Made by a program: the position numbers and the translations under genes. Source: Enterobacter sp. kpr-6 (GTDB lineage Bacteria; Pseudomonadota; Gammaproteobacteria; Enterobacterales; Enterobacteriaceae). From it: a stretch of 64,000 bases of DNA. Of the stretch, positions 20,652 to 28,767 are shown one piece after another; positions within the stretch are counted from its first letter, which is position 1; every line of letters begins with the position of its first letter. Where the stretch lies: assembly GCF_900116015.1 (NCBI RefSeq), contig NZ_FOYH01000004.1, forward strand, positions 124,001-188,000, in the 5' to 3' direction. The notes beneath the pieces were generated by a model, which was not told the origin of the DNA, made no database searches, and worked only from the letters and a program-made list of their open reading frames with translations.

Positions 20652-20816
20652 ATGGAATTCTTTGAAAACCGACCAAAACGGCCATTTATTGGATTTGTGC
20701 TGATCTGGCGTGCGTTTAAAAAATGGCGTCATCAGGTGCAAACCCGGCGCATCTTAAGCCGTATGAGTGAAGCCCAGTTGCGCGATGTGGGGTTGAACCG
20801 GGATGATGTGTGCTGA
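20652..20816 (+). CDS. yjiS: DUF1127 small basic protein YjiS
   Basis: 54 residues, the same length and nearly the same start as K-12 YjiS (MEFFENRPKRPFI). It contains the DUF1127 core (WRAFKKWRHQVQTRRILSRM, then SEAQLRDVGLNRDDV), a short Arg-rich helix-turn ending seen in small enterobacterial and alphaproteobacterial proteins of the YjiS family. GAGGAGAGACACC precedes the ATG. Its role in enteric bacteria is not settled; some relatives bind RNA or affect phosphate and carbon regulation. It is divergent from yjiR and is the likely target of that regulator. A GCCCGG/CCGGGC stem-loop follows at 20824-20848. Confidence 0.85.
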   Translation: MEFFENRPKRPFIGFVLIWRAFKKWRHQVQTRRILSRMSEAQLRDVGLNRDDVC

Positions 20817-20823
20817 TCCACGG

Positions 20824-20848
20824 GCCCGGCGGTGTACGCTGACCGGGC
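20824..20848 (+). terminator. Weak stem-loop after yjiS
   Basis: GCCCGG (20824-20829) pairs with CCGGGC (20843-20848) eight bases after the yjiS stop. The following AAATTT lacks a proper T-run, so termination is only possible. Confidence 0.35.
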
Positions 20849-21045
20849 AAATTTCAGACGTGATCCAGGCCATTAATGTGAGGTAGATCACTTTTTCGCA
20901 TTCCATGCTCTCTTACTGCCGGTTTCTTGATCCTTCCCCTGATAACCATTAGCTTAGCCCGCTGCTTTGTGCGCCTCGTGGCGCGGGACAGAGCGCGTAA
21001 TTCACATCGCAAATAACCTGCATAAGACAGTAAGACATAATAATT

Positions 21046-22113
21046 ATGATGACGCCTGAACAAAAATTTGCCCGCTGGGTAAGGATGAGTATTGCCTCTT
21101 TCCTGTTGATGTTTGTCTATTTTATCGTGGCAGATATCTGGATCCCGCTGACGCCAGATTCCACGGTGATGCGCGTGGTAACGCCCGTTTCCGCCCGCGT
21201 CTCCGGCTATGTCGCCAGGGTGCATGTGCATAACAACAGCCAGGTGAAGAAGGGCGATCTGCTGTTTGAGCTGGACCCGACGCCGTTTAATAACAATGTT
21301 GATGCCGCGCAAATCGCCTGGCAGCAGGCGTGTCTGACCAATCAACAGCTTGATGCCAAAATCGCTGCCGCGCAGGCGAGCCTGAAAACCGCCGAACTTA
21401 CCGCCCGCAACGATAAAGTGACCTTCGATCGCTATCAGCGCCTGAGTGCGATGCAGAACGTGTCGCAGCAGGATCTTGATAAAGTGCGCACCGCCTGGCA
21501 GAGCAGCGAACAGTCGGTAAATTCCCTGCGCGCGAACATTCATGAACTGACCATTGAGCGCGGCGAGAAAGACGATGCCCGCAACGTGACGCTGAAGAAA
21601 TACCGTAACGCACTCGAACAGGCGCAACTGAATCTGGCCTGGACGCAGATCCGCGCGGAAGCCGATGGCACCATCAGTAACCTGCAACTTAGCCCCGGCT
21701 GGTATGCCCCGGCAGGCACGGCGGCGCTGGCGCTGGTAAGCAATAACACCGATATCGTTGCCGATTTCCGCGAAAAAAGCCTGCGTCATACGCGAAACGG
21801 TACTGATGCGGCGGTGGTGTTTGATGCGCTGCCGGGTCAGGTATTCCACGCGCACGTTACCAGTCTGGACGCGGGTGTGCTGGCAGGTCAGGAGGCGGTG
21901 AACGGCGAGCTGTCGCAGCCGGAAGCCTCCAACCGCTGGGTGCGTGACGCACAGCGGATGCGCATTCACGTTGCCCTCGACGAACCCCTCGATCGCCGTT
22001 TACCGACGGGCGCACGCGCCACCGTGCAGCTTTATAACAGCGAGGGGCCGTTCGCCCGCTTCTTTTCAGGGCTGCAAATCCGCCTCGTCAGCCTGCTGCA
22101 CTATGTGTATTAA
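21046..22113 (+). CDS. HlyD/EmrA-type periplasmic adaptor subunit
   Basis: 355 residues. A single N-terminal membrane anchor (IASFLLMFVYFIVADIWI) is followed by a biotinyl-lipoyl-like half-motif (VTPVSARVSGYVARVHVHNN), a long coiled-coil hairpin (about residues 85-195, rich in Ala, Gln and Leu), the second lipoyl half (WTQIRAEADGTISNLQLSPG) and a beta-barrel region. This is the plan of membrane-fusion proteins that link an inner-membrane pump to an outer-membrane channel such as TolC. The next gene, two bases downstream, encodes a DUF2955/FUSC-like membrane protein, so the two form an AaeAB- or YdhJK-like efflux unit, possibly for aromatic acids. The specific substrate is not evident. Confidence 0.85.
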   Translation: MMTPEQKFARWVRMSIASFLLMFVYFIVADIWIPLTPDSTVMRVVTPVSARVSGYVARVHVHNNSQVKKGDLLFELDPTPFNNNVDAAQIAWQQACLTNQQLDAKIAAAQASLKTAELTARNDKVTFDRYQRLSAMQNVSQQDLDKVRTAWQSSEQSVNSLRANIHELTIERGEKDDARNVTLKKYRNALEQAQLNLAWTQIRAEADGTISNLQLSPGWYAPAGTAALALVSNNTDIVADFREKSLRHTRNGTDAAVVFDALPGQVFHAHVTSLDAGVLAGQEAVNGELSQPEASNRWVRDAQRMRIHVALDEPLDRRLPTGARATVQLYNSEGPFARFFSGLQIRLVSLLHYVY

Positions 22114-22115
22114 CC

Positions 22116-23186
22116 ATGTCTATTAATACGCTGGCGCGGGTTTTTACGCCGCACGACAATATTGTTTTTACGCCGAACGATTTCCGCCAGACGTTGCGCA
22201 TCGCCGTGGCAGGCATGATTGCGCTCAGCGTCTCAAGTTTTTACAGCACGCAATATGGCGTCTTTTTTGTGGTTTACCCGCTGATGCTGCTGTCGCTGGT
22301 GCCGGTCTTTAACCGCCACGTCGCGAAACAGTTTGTATGCAGCGCGGCGATAAACTGCCTCGAAATGGTGCTGATTATCGGCTATCTGTCGCAATGGCCG
22401 GTCATTATGACGCTGGTGGTATTTGGCCTGTACGTGGTGCGTTTTCGCTTTATGAGCCAGGGGCCGCTGTTTCTGTTTGGTTCGATGGGCGTAGTGTGCC
22501 AGAGCGTCATGCTCAATTTTATGAGCTATCCGACCAATGACTGGCACGTATTGTTGTTCTCAAACGTTGAAGCCAGCGTGATGGCGGTGTGTCTGAGCGC
22601 CGTGCTCAACTATCTGATCCCCGATGTGGAACCGCGTCAGCGCCCACCAGTGATTGAAAAAAATGCCGCCCGCGTGCGCCATGAATCACTGTTATCCGGT
22701 ACCGTGGCGACGCTGATTTTTGTCGTTTTCCAGGTGTGTAATCTGAGCGATTCCCTGTCGGCGCTGATGGCGGGCATTTTAGCGCTGTTTCCAATGCATT
22801 ATCGCGGCGCGGTATTAAGCTCGCTGTGGCGTGTGGTCGGCGTGGTGATTGGCTGTCTTTATGTGCTGCTGGTGCAACTGGTGCTCTACGATCACAGTAG
22901 TCACATGCTGCTGATGATGCCGCTGATTGGCCTTGGGCTGGCGTTTGGCGCGAGGCTGCACACGATGGAAAAGGTGGGAGCAGGGGTGGGGTTTGCCAGT
23001 ATTACGACGCTGGGGATTATGTTCGGGCAAAATATGCATCCGAATCAGGATCTGGTGTTCAGTGACATGTACCGTATCGCGTCCGTCACGGTGTCGTTGC
23101 TGATTACACTAACGCTGGTGTTCCTGATGCATTTGTTCCTCAATCGCTTTGAGGCGACGCGCTACGTGGCAGAACCACCGCGCTAA
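22116..23186 (+). CDS. DUF2955 / FUSC-like inner-membrane transporter
   Basis: 356 residues with two clusters of hydrophobic helices (about residues 28-145 and 190-345), separated by a short polar loop near VEPRQRPPVIEKNAARVRHE. This duplicated five-to-six-helix layout is typical of FUSC/aromatic-acid exporter proteins and of DUF2955. The start follows the stop of the HlyD-type gene by two bases, so they are co-translated. It is the pump half of the pair. It lacks the large soluble domain of AaeB and is about half its size. It ends convergently with ubiK, separated by a strong stem-loop. Substrate unknown. Confidence 0.8.
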   Translation: MSINTLARVFTPHDNIVFTPNDFRQTLRIAVAGMIALSVSSFYSTQYGVFFVVYPLMLLSLVPVFNRHVAKQFVCSAAINCLEMVLIIGYLSQWPVIMTLVVFGLYVVRFRFMSQGPLFLFGSMGVVCQSVMLNFMSYPTNDWHVLLFSNVEASVMAVCLSAVLNYLIPDVEPRQRPPVIEKNAARVRHESLLSGTVATLIFVVFQVCNLSDSLSALMAGILALFPMHYRGAVLSSLWRVVGVVIGCLYVLLVQLVLYDHSSHMLLMMPLIGLGLAFGARLHTMEKVGAGVGFASITTLGIMFGQNMHPNQDLVFSDMYRIASVTVSLLITLTLVFLMHLFLNRFEATRYVAEPPR

Positions 23187-23189
23187 ACT

Positions 23190-23211
23190 GCCGGGCCATG
23201 AGCGGCCCGGC
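23190..23211. terminator. GC-rich stem-loop between convergent DUF2955 gene and ubiK
   Basis: GCCGGGCC (23190-23197) pairs with GGCCCGGC (23204-23211) around a 6-nt loop, exactly between two converging stop codons. There is no long T-run, but it is well placed to act in both directions. Confidence 0.5.
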
Positions 23212-23219
23212 GAGCAGGC

Positions 23220-23540
23220 TTAGTCGATATTTTCAACCGGCGGAATGGCAGGAGCCGGTTTGACTTCTTCAGTCACCACATCTGTAGTAGACGGGGTGGA
23301 CGGGCGATTTTCCAGCTCGTTTAAACGTTGCTCCAGCAGCGCGAGCTTTTCACGGGTGCGCAGCAAAACCTGAGTTTGCACGTCGAATTCTTCGCGGCTG
23401 ACCAGATCGAGGCGGGTTAGCTGCGATTGCAGCGTCTGACGGATCTTTTTCTCAACGTCTTCACCAAATTCGCGGATCCCTTTCGGCATGGATTCGTGCA
23501 CCTGGCGAGCAATCTGTTCAATTTTCTTCGGGTCGATCAT
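23220..23540 (-). CDS. ubiK: Ubiquinone biosynthesis accessory factor UbiK
   Basis: 106 residues from ATG 23540 (GAGGG upstream), starting [20 protein letters not shown] as in E. coli UbiK/YqiC. The N-terminal amphipathic helix binds membrane. The rest is coiled coil ([20 protein letters not shown]) that forms trimers and bridges UbiJ in the soluble ubiquinone synthesis complex. The Pro- and Thr-rich tail ([20 protein letters not shown]) is a variable extension. The longer frame to 23576 lacks a suitable start signal. In K-12 the gene likewise neighbours ribB in divergent orientation. Here it is the first conserved core gene after the variable island. Confidence 0.9.
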   Translation of the reverse strand: MIDPKKIEQIARQVHESMPKGIREFGEDVEKKIRQTLQSQLTRLDLVSREEFDVQTQVLLRTREKLALLEQRLNELENRPSTPSTTDVVTEEVKPAPAIPPVENID

Positions 23541-23664
23541 AGTTGTTTCCCTCAACGAGTGGGTAATAGCATTCATTGTAGCGTGTTAAACGCATCGTTA
23601 AACCAGATTTGTTTGAAGCTAAGCCATTGCCCGGAATAATCAATGGCGTTATAGTTAATCCGCT

Positions 23665-23811
23665 TATTCTCAGGGCGGGGCGAAATTCCCCACCGGCGGT
23701 AAATCAACTTGTGTTGAAAGCCCGCGAGCGCTTCTGGTGTGAATCAGAAGGTCAGCAGATCCGGTGTAATTCCGGGGCCGACGGTTAGAGTCCGGATGGG
23801 AGAGAGTAACG
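23665..23811 (+). ncRNA. sroG: FMN riboswitch (RFN element, sroG) controlling ribB
   Basis: The conserved RFN blocks are present in order: CTTATTCTCAGGGCGGGG, CGAAATTCCCCACCGGCGGT, GAGCGCTTCTGGTG, GTCAGCAGATCCGG, GGGGCCGACGGTTAGAGTCC, GGATGGGAGAGAGTAACG. In E. coli FMN binding to this leader represses ribB by affecting both transcription and translation. A T7 stretch follows at about 23846-23852 before the ribB start. Confidence 0.95.
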
Positions 23812-23918
23812 ATCCAGTCGGGCAATGACGGCTGCTCACGTTATTTTTTTGCCGCTATGCGGTACTCCTAAGACTGCCCTGATTCTGGTAACCATAATTT
23901 TAATGAGGTTTTTTTACC

Positions 23919-24572
23919 ATGAATCAGACGCTGCTTTCTTCTTTTGGCACCCCTTTTGAGCGCGTTGAAAACGCGTTAACCGCCCTGCGTGAAAAACGCG
24001 GCGTGATGGTGCTTGACGATGAAGACCGTGAAAATGAAGGCGACATGATTTTTGCCGCCGAAACCATGACCGTTGAACAAATGGCGCTGACCATTCGTCA
24101 CGGCAGCGGCATCGTATGCCTGTGCCTGACTGATGAACAACGTCAGCAGCTCGACCTGCCGATGATGGTCGAAAACAACACCAGCGCTTACGGTACAGGC
24201 TTTACCGTCACTATCGAAGCCGCGCAGGGCGTGACTACCGGTGTTTCTGCGGCTGACCGCATTACCACCATCCGCACAGCCATTGCTGACAATGCAAAAC
24301 CGTCCGACCTTAACCGTCCGGGCCACGTTTTCCCGCTGCGCGCGCAGCCGGGTGGCGTGTTGACTCGCGGTGGCCATACTGAAGCGACGATCGATTTAGT
24401 GACGCTGGCGGGCTTTAAACCGTCTGGCGTGCTGTGCGAACTGACCAATGATGATGGTTCTATGGCGCGCGCACCGGAATGTATCGCGTTTGCCCGTGAG
24501 CACAATATGGCAGTTGTTACTATTGAAGACCTGGTGGCTTATCGCCAGGAACACGAACGTAAAGCCAGCTAA
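23919..24572 (+). CDS. ribB: 3,4-dihydroxy-2-butanone 4-phosphate synthase
   Basis: 217 residues, the E. coli length. It converts ribulose 5-phosphate to 3,4-dihydroxy-2-butanone 4-phosphate and formate, one of the two precursor branches of riboflavin. The active-site loop [11 protein letters not shown] (about residues 31-41), [24 protein letters not shown] and RGGHTEA are all visible and intact. It is a monofunctional RibB without the GTP cyclohydrolase II domain. TGAGGT precedes the ATG. Control is by the FMN riboswitch directly upstream. A stem-loop follows at 24590-24616. Confidence 0.97.
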   Translation: MNQTLLSSFGTPFERVENALTALREKRGVMVLDDEDRENEGDMIFAAETMTVEQMALTIRHGSGIVCLCLTDEQRQQLDLPMMVENNTSAYGTGFTVTIEAAQGVTTGVSAADRITTIRTAIADNAKPSDLNRPGHVFPLRAQPGGVLTRGGHTEATIDLVTLAGFKPSGVLCELTNDDGSMARAPECIAFAREHNMAVVTIEDLVAYRQEHERKAS

Positions 24573-24589
24573 TAGTACCCCCTCTTTTA

Positions 24590-24616
24590 TGCCCGGTGGC
24601 ACAGGCTTACCGGGCA
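24590..24616 (+). terminator. Stem-loop after ribB
   Basis: TGCCCGGT (24590-24597) pairs with ACCGGGCA (24609-24616) around 11 bases. It lacks a T-run and resembles the GCCCGGT...ACCGGGC palindromes of enteric REP sequences. It probably ends or stabilises the ribB message. Confidence 0.5.
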
Positions 24617-24734
24617 TATCAATCTCATCAATATAATCCTAAAGGATTAACCCCATTACATGATCGGGGTCATCCCGCCACGCGCCAACTCTGTCAGGAT
24701 GAAGGAAATACTGCTGTATCTTTGAGGAAGGTGC

Positions 24735-24917
24735 ATGTTTATTGCCTGGTACTGGCTTGTTGCTATTGGTGTGATCGTGATTGGCTATTTCTGTCATATG
24801 AAGCGCTACTGCGCGGCTTATCGGCAGGACAGAGATGCGTTGCTGGAGGGGTATCGTAAGCTGCGGCAAAAACGTAAACAGAGTGAAGATGAGGCCGCCA
24901 GGTCAGACAGCCTCTGA
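24735..24917 (+). CDS. Small single-pass membrane protein (60 aa)
   Basis: 60 residues. The ATG is preceded by GAGGAAGGTGC, a strong ribosome binding site. Residues 2-20 form one hydrophobic helix (IAWYWLVAIGVIVIGYF), followed by a charged cytoplasmic tail (RQDRDALLEGYRKLRQKRKQ). I know no family name for it. It lies between ribB and zupT, where K-12 has no annotated gene in my memory. The start signal, composition and lack of overlap with neighbours favour a real membrane microprotein. Confidence 0.6.
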   Translation: MFIAWYWLVAIGVIVIGYFCHMKRYCAAYRQDRDALLEGYRKLRQKRKQSEDEAARSDSL

Positions 24918-24926
24918 TAAACCGTT

Positions 24927-25700
24927 TTAACCGACGCCCAGGAACTGCAGCAGCACCAGACTCAGGCCCATCACCGACATCCCGCACAGCACGCCGTAGC
25001 TCGGATTGTTATTCGGATCGATCTCTTTTGCCAGCGGCATCAGTTCATCCACCGACAGCGCCACCATAATCCCGGCAACCGCCGCCATGATTGCCGCCAT
25101 CAGCAACGGCGATAACAGGCTGCCTAAAATCAGCCACGCCAGCACGCCGCCAAGAATTTCTGCCAGACCTGATATGCCCGCCCAGAAAATCGCTTTACGC
25201 TTTGACCCCGTAGCCGCATACACCGGCCCGGCGACCGCAAGACCTTCAGGAATATTGTGCAAGGCGACCGCCAGTGCGATGCCAAAACCGAGCTCGAGGT
25301 TATTACTGGCTGTCACATAGGTGGCAATGCCTTCGGGAAAATTGTGCAAACTAATGCCGAGCGTTAACAGGATCGCCGTGCGTTTGATATTGCGCGGCAA
25401 CGGCTCGCTGCCCGCAGGCAGTAGATCCTGCGGATGAGCGTGGGGCAGGAGGCGATCGAGAGCGAAGTATCCCAGCAGGCCAATAATAAACATCCCATAG
25501 CCCAGTACGGGTGGCATATCGGGCGTGCCGAGCGCGGCAGGCAACATTTCCATCAGAGAAATCAATAGCATAATGCCAGCGGCAAAGCCGAGGGAAAATG
25601 CCAGCACGCGATTGGAAGGCTTTTGACCCAGAACGCCCAAAATAGCGCCAATAAAGGTTGCCGCTCCGGCAAGCAGGGTCAGGATCAGGGGAACTGACAT
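24927..25700 (-). CDS. zupT: Zinc/divalent metal transporter ZupT (ZIP family)
   Basis: 257 residues from ATG 25700 (AAGGAGTTGTTA upstream), the E. coli length; the longer frame to 25784 is not needed. Eight hydrophobic helices are recognisable. The paired metal motifs of ZIP proteins are present in helices 4 and 5: [13 protein letters not shown] and [11 protein letters not shown]. The HPHAHP-like loop is short ([12 protein letters not shown]). It imports zinc and, less selectively, iron, cobalt and manganese across the inner membrane. A Fur-box-like sequence lies just upstream (25715-25733). Confidence 0.95.
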   Translation of the reverse strand: MSVPLILTLLAGAATFIGAILGVLGQKPSNRVLAFSLGFAAGIMLLISLMEMLPAALGTPDMPPVLGYGMFIIGLLGYFALDRLLPHAHPQDLLPAGSEPLPRNIKRTAILLTLGISLHNFPEGIATYVTASNNLELGFGIALAVALHNIPEGLAVAGPVYAATGSKRKAIFWAGISGLAEILGGVLAWLILGSLLSPLLMAAIMAAVAGIMVALSVDELMPLAKEIDPNNNPSYGVLCGMSVMGLSLVLLQFLGVG

Positions 25701-25714
25701 TAACAACTCCTTAT

Positions 25715-25733
25715 GATAATAATTCTCATTTAT
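25715..25733. promoter_or_regulatory. Fur-box-like sequence upstream of zupT
   Basis: GATAATAATTCTCATTTAT agrees with the 19-bp Fur consensus at most positions and is 15 bases before the zupT start. Iron control of zupT in this species is inferred only from this match. Confidence 0.4.
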
Positions 25734-25897
25734 GTTAATGGCGATTAACCGCAAAGGCGAGAGGGCCGGGCGATTTTTACGCATAACTTACATTCAAAAT
25801 TCCTGATGATCTTCATCATGGTTATCTGAGTTCATCCCGGTCTAAAACAGCGTAATGTGGCCCCATACATTATTACACCCTCTGTAAGGATATCACC

Positions 25898-26686
25898 ATG
25901 TCAGCTATCCGAATGCCAGCACTGTTTTTGGGCCACGGCAGCCCGATGAATGTTCTGGATGACAATATTTATACCCGCGCCTGGCAACATCTGGGCGAAA
26001 CGCTGCCGCGTCCGAAAGCGATTGTGGTGGTGTCTGCGCACTGGTTTACGCGGGGAACGGGCGTCACTGCGATGGAAACGCCGAAGACAATCCATGATTT
26101 TGGCGGGTTTCCGCAGGCGTTGTATGACACGCATTATCCCGCGCCGGGATCGCCTGCGCTGGCTCAGCGGCTGGTCGATCTGCTTTCGCCCATTCCGGTG
26201 ACGCTTGATAAAGAAGCCTGGGGTTTTGACCACGGTTCGTGGGGCGTGCTGATCAAGATGTATCCGCAGGCGGATATTCCGATGGTGCAGCTTAGCATCG
26301 ACAGCACAAAACCGGCGGTCTGGCATTATGAAATGGGCCGCAAGCTGGCGACGCTGCGTGATGAGGGCATTATGCTGGTCGCCAGTGGCAACGTGGTGCA
26401 TAACCTGCGCACCGCGCGCTGGCATGGCGAAAGCACGCCATACCCGTGGGCGTTATCGTTTAACGAATACGTGAAAGACAATCTGACCTGGCAGGGGCCA
26501 GCAGAGCAGCATCCGCTGGTGAACTATATGGATCATGAAGGTGGATCGCTGTCGAACCCCACGCCGGATCACTTCCTGCCGCTGCTCTATGTACTGGGTG
26601 CGTGGGACGGCAAAGAGCCGGTGACCATCCCGGTTGACGGTCTGGAGATGGGATCGCTCAGCATGTTGTCGGTACAGGTGGGGTAA
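25898..26686 (+). CDS. ygiD: 4,5-DOPA-extradiol-type ring-cleaving dioxygenase YgiD
   Basis: 262 residues, nearly collinear with E. coli YgiD. This LigB-like family cleaves L-DOPA between carbons 4 and 5 using a metal held by His residues. LFLGHGSPMNVL (His near residue 13), VVSAHWFTRG, WGFDHGSWGVL and ASGNVVHNLR are conserved and intact. The start at 25898 follows TAAGGATATCACC. It is a cytosolic enzyme whose role in enteric bacteria is unclear. It converges on ygiC across a short palindromic repeat (26698-26770). Confidence 0.95.
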   Translation: MSAIRMPALFLGHGSPMNVLDDNIYTRAWQHLGETLPRPKAIVVVSAHWFTRGTGVTAMETPKTIHDFGGFPQALYDTHYPAPGSPALAQRLVDLLSPIPVTLDKEAWGFDHGSWGVLIKMYPQADIPMVQLSIDSTKPAVWHYEMGRKLATLRDEGIMLVASGNVVHNLRTARWHGESTPYPWALSFNEYVKDNLTWQGPAEQHPLVNYMDHEGGSLSNPTPDHFLPLLYVLGAWDGKEPVTIPVDGLEMGSLSMLSVQVG

Positions 26687-26697
26687 ATCACATTTTC

Positions 26698-26770
26698 CTC
26701 CTCTCCCCAGGGAAAGGGCCGCCACGTCCTTGCTCCCTCTCCCTTTGGGAGAGGGCCGGGGTGAGGGGAA
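26698..26770. repeat. GGGAGAGGG-type palindromic element between ygiD and ygiC
   Basis: The core CCCTCTCCCTTTGGGAGAGG(G) at 26735-26755 is a near-perfect palindrome followed by CCGGGGTGAGGG. A partial inverted copy (CCTCTCCCCAGGGAAAGGG) precedes it. Same family as the clusters near 41.4, 50.0, 52.4 and 55.8 kb. Lies between convergent stops. Confidence 0.8.
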
Positions 26771-26773
26771 AAA

Positions 26774-27934
26774 CTACTCCACAAAAATATGCGGGTAGAA
26801 GCGTGACAGATCCTGAGTGATCAGCGCACGATCTTCACGAATGCCAATTCCGGCAGGTTGATCGTTGATAAGCCAGCTACCAATCAGCACGTAGCTATCG
26901 CCAAATTTCGGTAGCGGGTAGAAGCCCTGCACAATCATGCCTTCTTCACCGTAAGGGCCTTCAACCTGCTCAACGGTTTTGCCGTTCTCAATGATCGACA
27001 CGTTTGCGCCTTCGCGGGAGAAAATCGGCTTCACCACATATTTTTCAAGCGTCGGGTGATCGTCTTCGGCAAAGTAAGCGGGCAGAAGGTTAGGGTGATC
27101 CGGGAACATCTCCCACAGCATGGGCAGCAGCGCTTTATTGGAAATAATGCTTTTCCACGCCGGTTCGAGCCAGCGCACGCCTGCATCTTCCAGCTTGGTG
27201 GAGAACACCTCGCGCAGCATGTATTCCCAGGGATAGAGCTTGAACAGGTTACTGATCACCTGATCCTGCATATCGCTGAACTGGCCTCTTTCGCCAAGCC
27301 CGATATCTTCCATATAGAGAAATTCAGTCGCGATCCCGGCTTCGGCGGCGCAATCCTGCAAGTACTGCACCGTGCCACGGTCTTCGACCGTATCGCGGCA
27401 ACAGGCCATGTGCAGCAGGTTAAAACCGTGCTGCTCGCGCAGTTCGCCAAAACGCTCAATGAGCTTTTCCTGCAGGCTGTTGAACTGGTCGCTGCCTTGC
27501 GGCAGGTTCCCTGCATTAAGCTGGTCTTCAAGCCAGATCCACTGGAAAAACGCTGCTTCATAAAGGGAGGTAGGCGTATCCGCGTTGTTTTCCAGAAGCT
27601 TGGGATCGCCTTTGCCATCCCAGGCGAGATCGAGACGGGAATAGAGCGACGGCTGTTGCGTCTGCCATGACTGGCGTACAAAGCCCCAGGTGTGCTTAGG
27701 AATGCGGAATTTGGTCAGCAGCGCATCGCTGGCGATCACTTTCTCGACCACCTTCAGGCACATCTGATGCAGTTCTGCCGTCACCTCTTCAAGTTTCTCA
27801 ACCTGTTCGAGGGTGAATTTGTAATAGGCTTCTTCACACCAGTACGGCTCGCCATACATGGTGTGAAAATTAAAGCCGTATTCGGTTGCTTTTTCGCGCC
27901 AGTCCGGGCGCTCGGTCACACTGATTCTTTCCAT
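26774..27934 (-). CDS. ygiC: ATP-grasp glutathionylspermidine synthase-like protein YgiC
   Basis: 386 residues, the E. coli length. It resembles the amide-ligase (C-terminal) half of glutathionylspermidine synthetase and lacks the CHAP amidase half. ATP-grasp segments are visible: [20 protein letters not shown] (about residues 103-122), then [18 protein letters not shown] and [16 protein letters not shown] near the end. The natural substrate is not established. The gene is followed upstream by ygiB with a 5-base gap, so the two form an operon as in K-12. Confidence 0.93.
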   Translation of the reverse strand: MERISVTERPDWREKATEYGFNFHTMYGEPYWCEEAYYKFTLEQVEKLEEVTAELHQMCLKVVEKVIASDALLTKFRIPKHTWGFVRQSWQTQQPSLYSRLDLAWDGKGDPKLLENNADTPTSLYEAAFFQWIWLEDQLNAGNLPQGSDQFNSLQEKLIERFGELREQHGFNLLHMACCRDTVEDRGTVQYLQDCAAEAGIATEFLYMEDIGLGERGQFSDMQDQVISNLFKLYPWEYMLREVFSTKLEDAGVRWLEPAWKSIISNKALLPMLWEMFPDHPNLLPAYFAEDDHPTLEKYVVKPIFSREGANVSIIENGKTVEQVEGPYGEEGMIVQGFYPLPKFGDSYVLIGSWLINDQPAGIGIREDRALITQDLSRFYPHIFVE

Positions 27935-27939
27935 GCCTG

Positions 27940-28608
27940 TCAGCCACCCATTGAGCGCGTGGACGTGCCCGCTGCGCTACGCTGCATGGAGGTCTGTTTG
28001 GCAACGGATTCACCAAAACCACCGCGCGTAACGGTTGTCGTGGTGGCCGGTTTTGGTGCTAATGCGGTTTTCGGGACGGTAGCGGTACGGCCTGGCTGCG
28101 CGGCACCGTAGCCTTTACCAGACGCATCGGTGTACTGACCGTAGGCCGGGCTTGCCGGATTACGCGAACTGAACAGCGGTTGCTGCGCAAAACCCGCGCC
28201 GCCGCCCATCAGACGGCCCATCATATAACCGGCCATCAGTGGCATCCAGAAGCTGCCGCTCTGCTGCGTCTGAGCCTGGTTTTCCGGCGCAAGACCCGCC
28301 TGAGCAGGCGCTTGCTGGCACTGGCCTTCACCGAATTCAGCGACGCAGTCTTCACGGCTGGCGTATTTCGGCGCGGTGCGTTCCGCTTCTTTCAGGGCAT
28401 TGTTGTAGGCGGTAGTACATTCCGCACTTTTGCCCGGATTGGCGCTGGCACAGTCGTCAGCATTTTGATACATCGATACCGTTTCGTCGTTCTGTTCGCA
28501 ACCTGCCAGCATAAAGACGGCAGTGACCGCAAAGGCGACAGGAGTAAGGTGGCGGGCGCTCCAGCTTTTGCGGAACGTCGCATGATTAATCTTTTTTGTC
28601 CGTTTCAT
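27940..28608 (-). CDS. ygiB: DUF1190 lipoprotein YgiB
   Basis: 222 residues (K-12: 223). After a Lys/Arg-rich start, the segment [16 protein letters not shown] ends in a lipobox (LAGC), so the mature protein is probably an envelope lipoprotein with an unusually long n-region. Repeated short Cys motifs ([20 protein letters not shown], then [14 protein letters not shown]) form the DUF1190 core. The C-terminus is Gly-, Thr- and Ser-rich. Function unknown. It is upstream of ygiC in the same operon and next to tolC, the usual order. Confidence 0.92.
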   Translation of the reverse strand: MKRTKKINHATFRKSWSARHLTPVAFAVTAVFMLAGCEQNDETVSMYQNADDCASANPGKSAECTTAYNNALKEAERTAPKYASREDCVAEFGEGQCQQAPAQAGLAPENQAQTQQSGSFWMPLMAGYMMGRLMGGGAGFAQQPLFSSRNPASPAYGQYTDASGKGYGAAQPGRTATVPKTALAPKPATTTTVTRGGFGESVAKQTSMQRSAAGTSTRSMGG

Positions 28609-28740
28609 TGATGTCTTCCCGAACCCAGAGTTACAGCATGGTGAATACTGCTCAGGATAGAGGATGAGTGGTCGAAAATGAAGCGCAAACCGGCCTGGAG
28701 AGGGGATGAAAGGGGATCTTTACGTTGTCTTACGTTGAAA

Positions 28741-28757
28741 TGGGGGCCAAGCCCCCA
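28741..28757 (-). terminator. Terminator after tolC
   Basis: TGGGGGC (28741-28747) and GCCCCCA (28751-28757) form a tight 7-bp stem with a 3-nt loop, 10 bases past the tolC stop on the minus strand. Only a short T-run (ATTT) follows. Confidence 0.6.
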
Positions 28758-28767
28758 TTCATTTGCA

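Noticed and set aside
20854-21969. 371-codon minus-strand frame opposite the HlyD-type gene
   Set aside because: The plus strand encodes a clear membrane-fusion protein; the minus frame has no family-like sequence.
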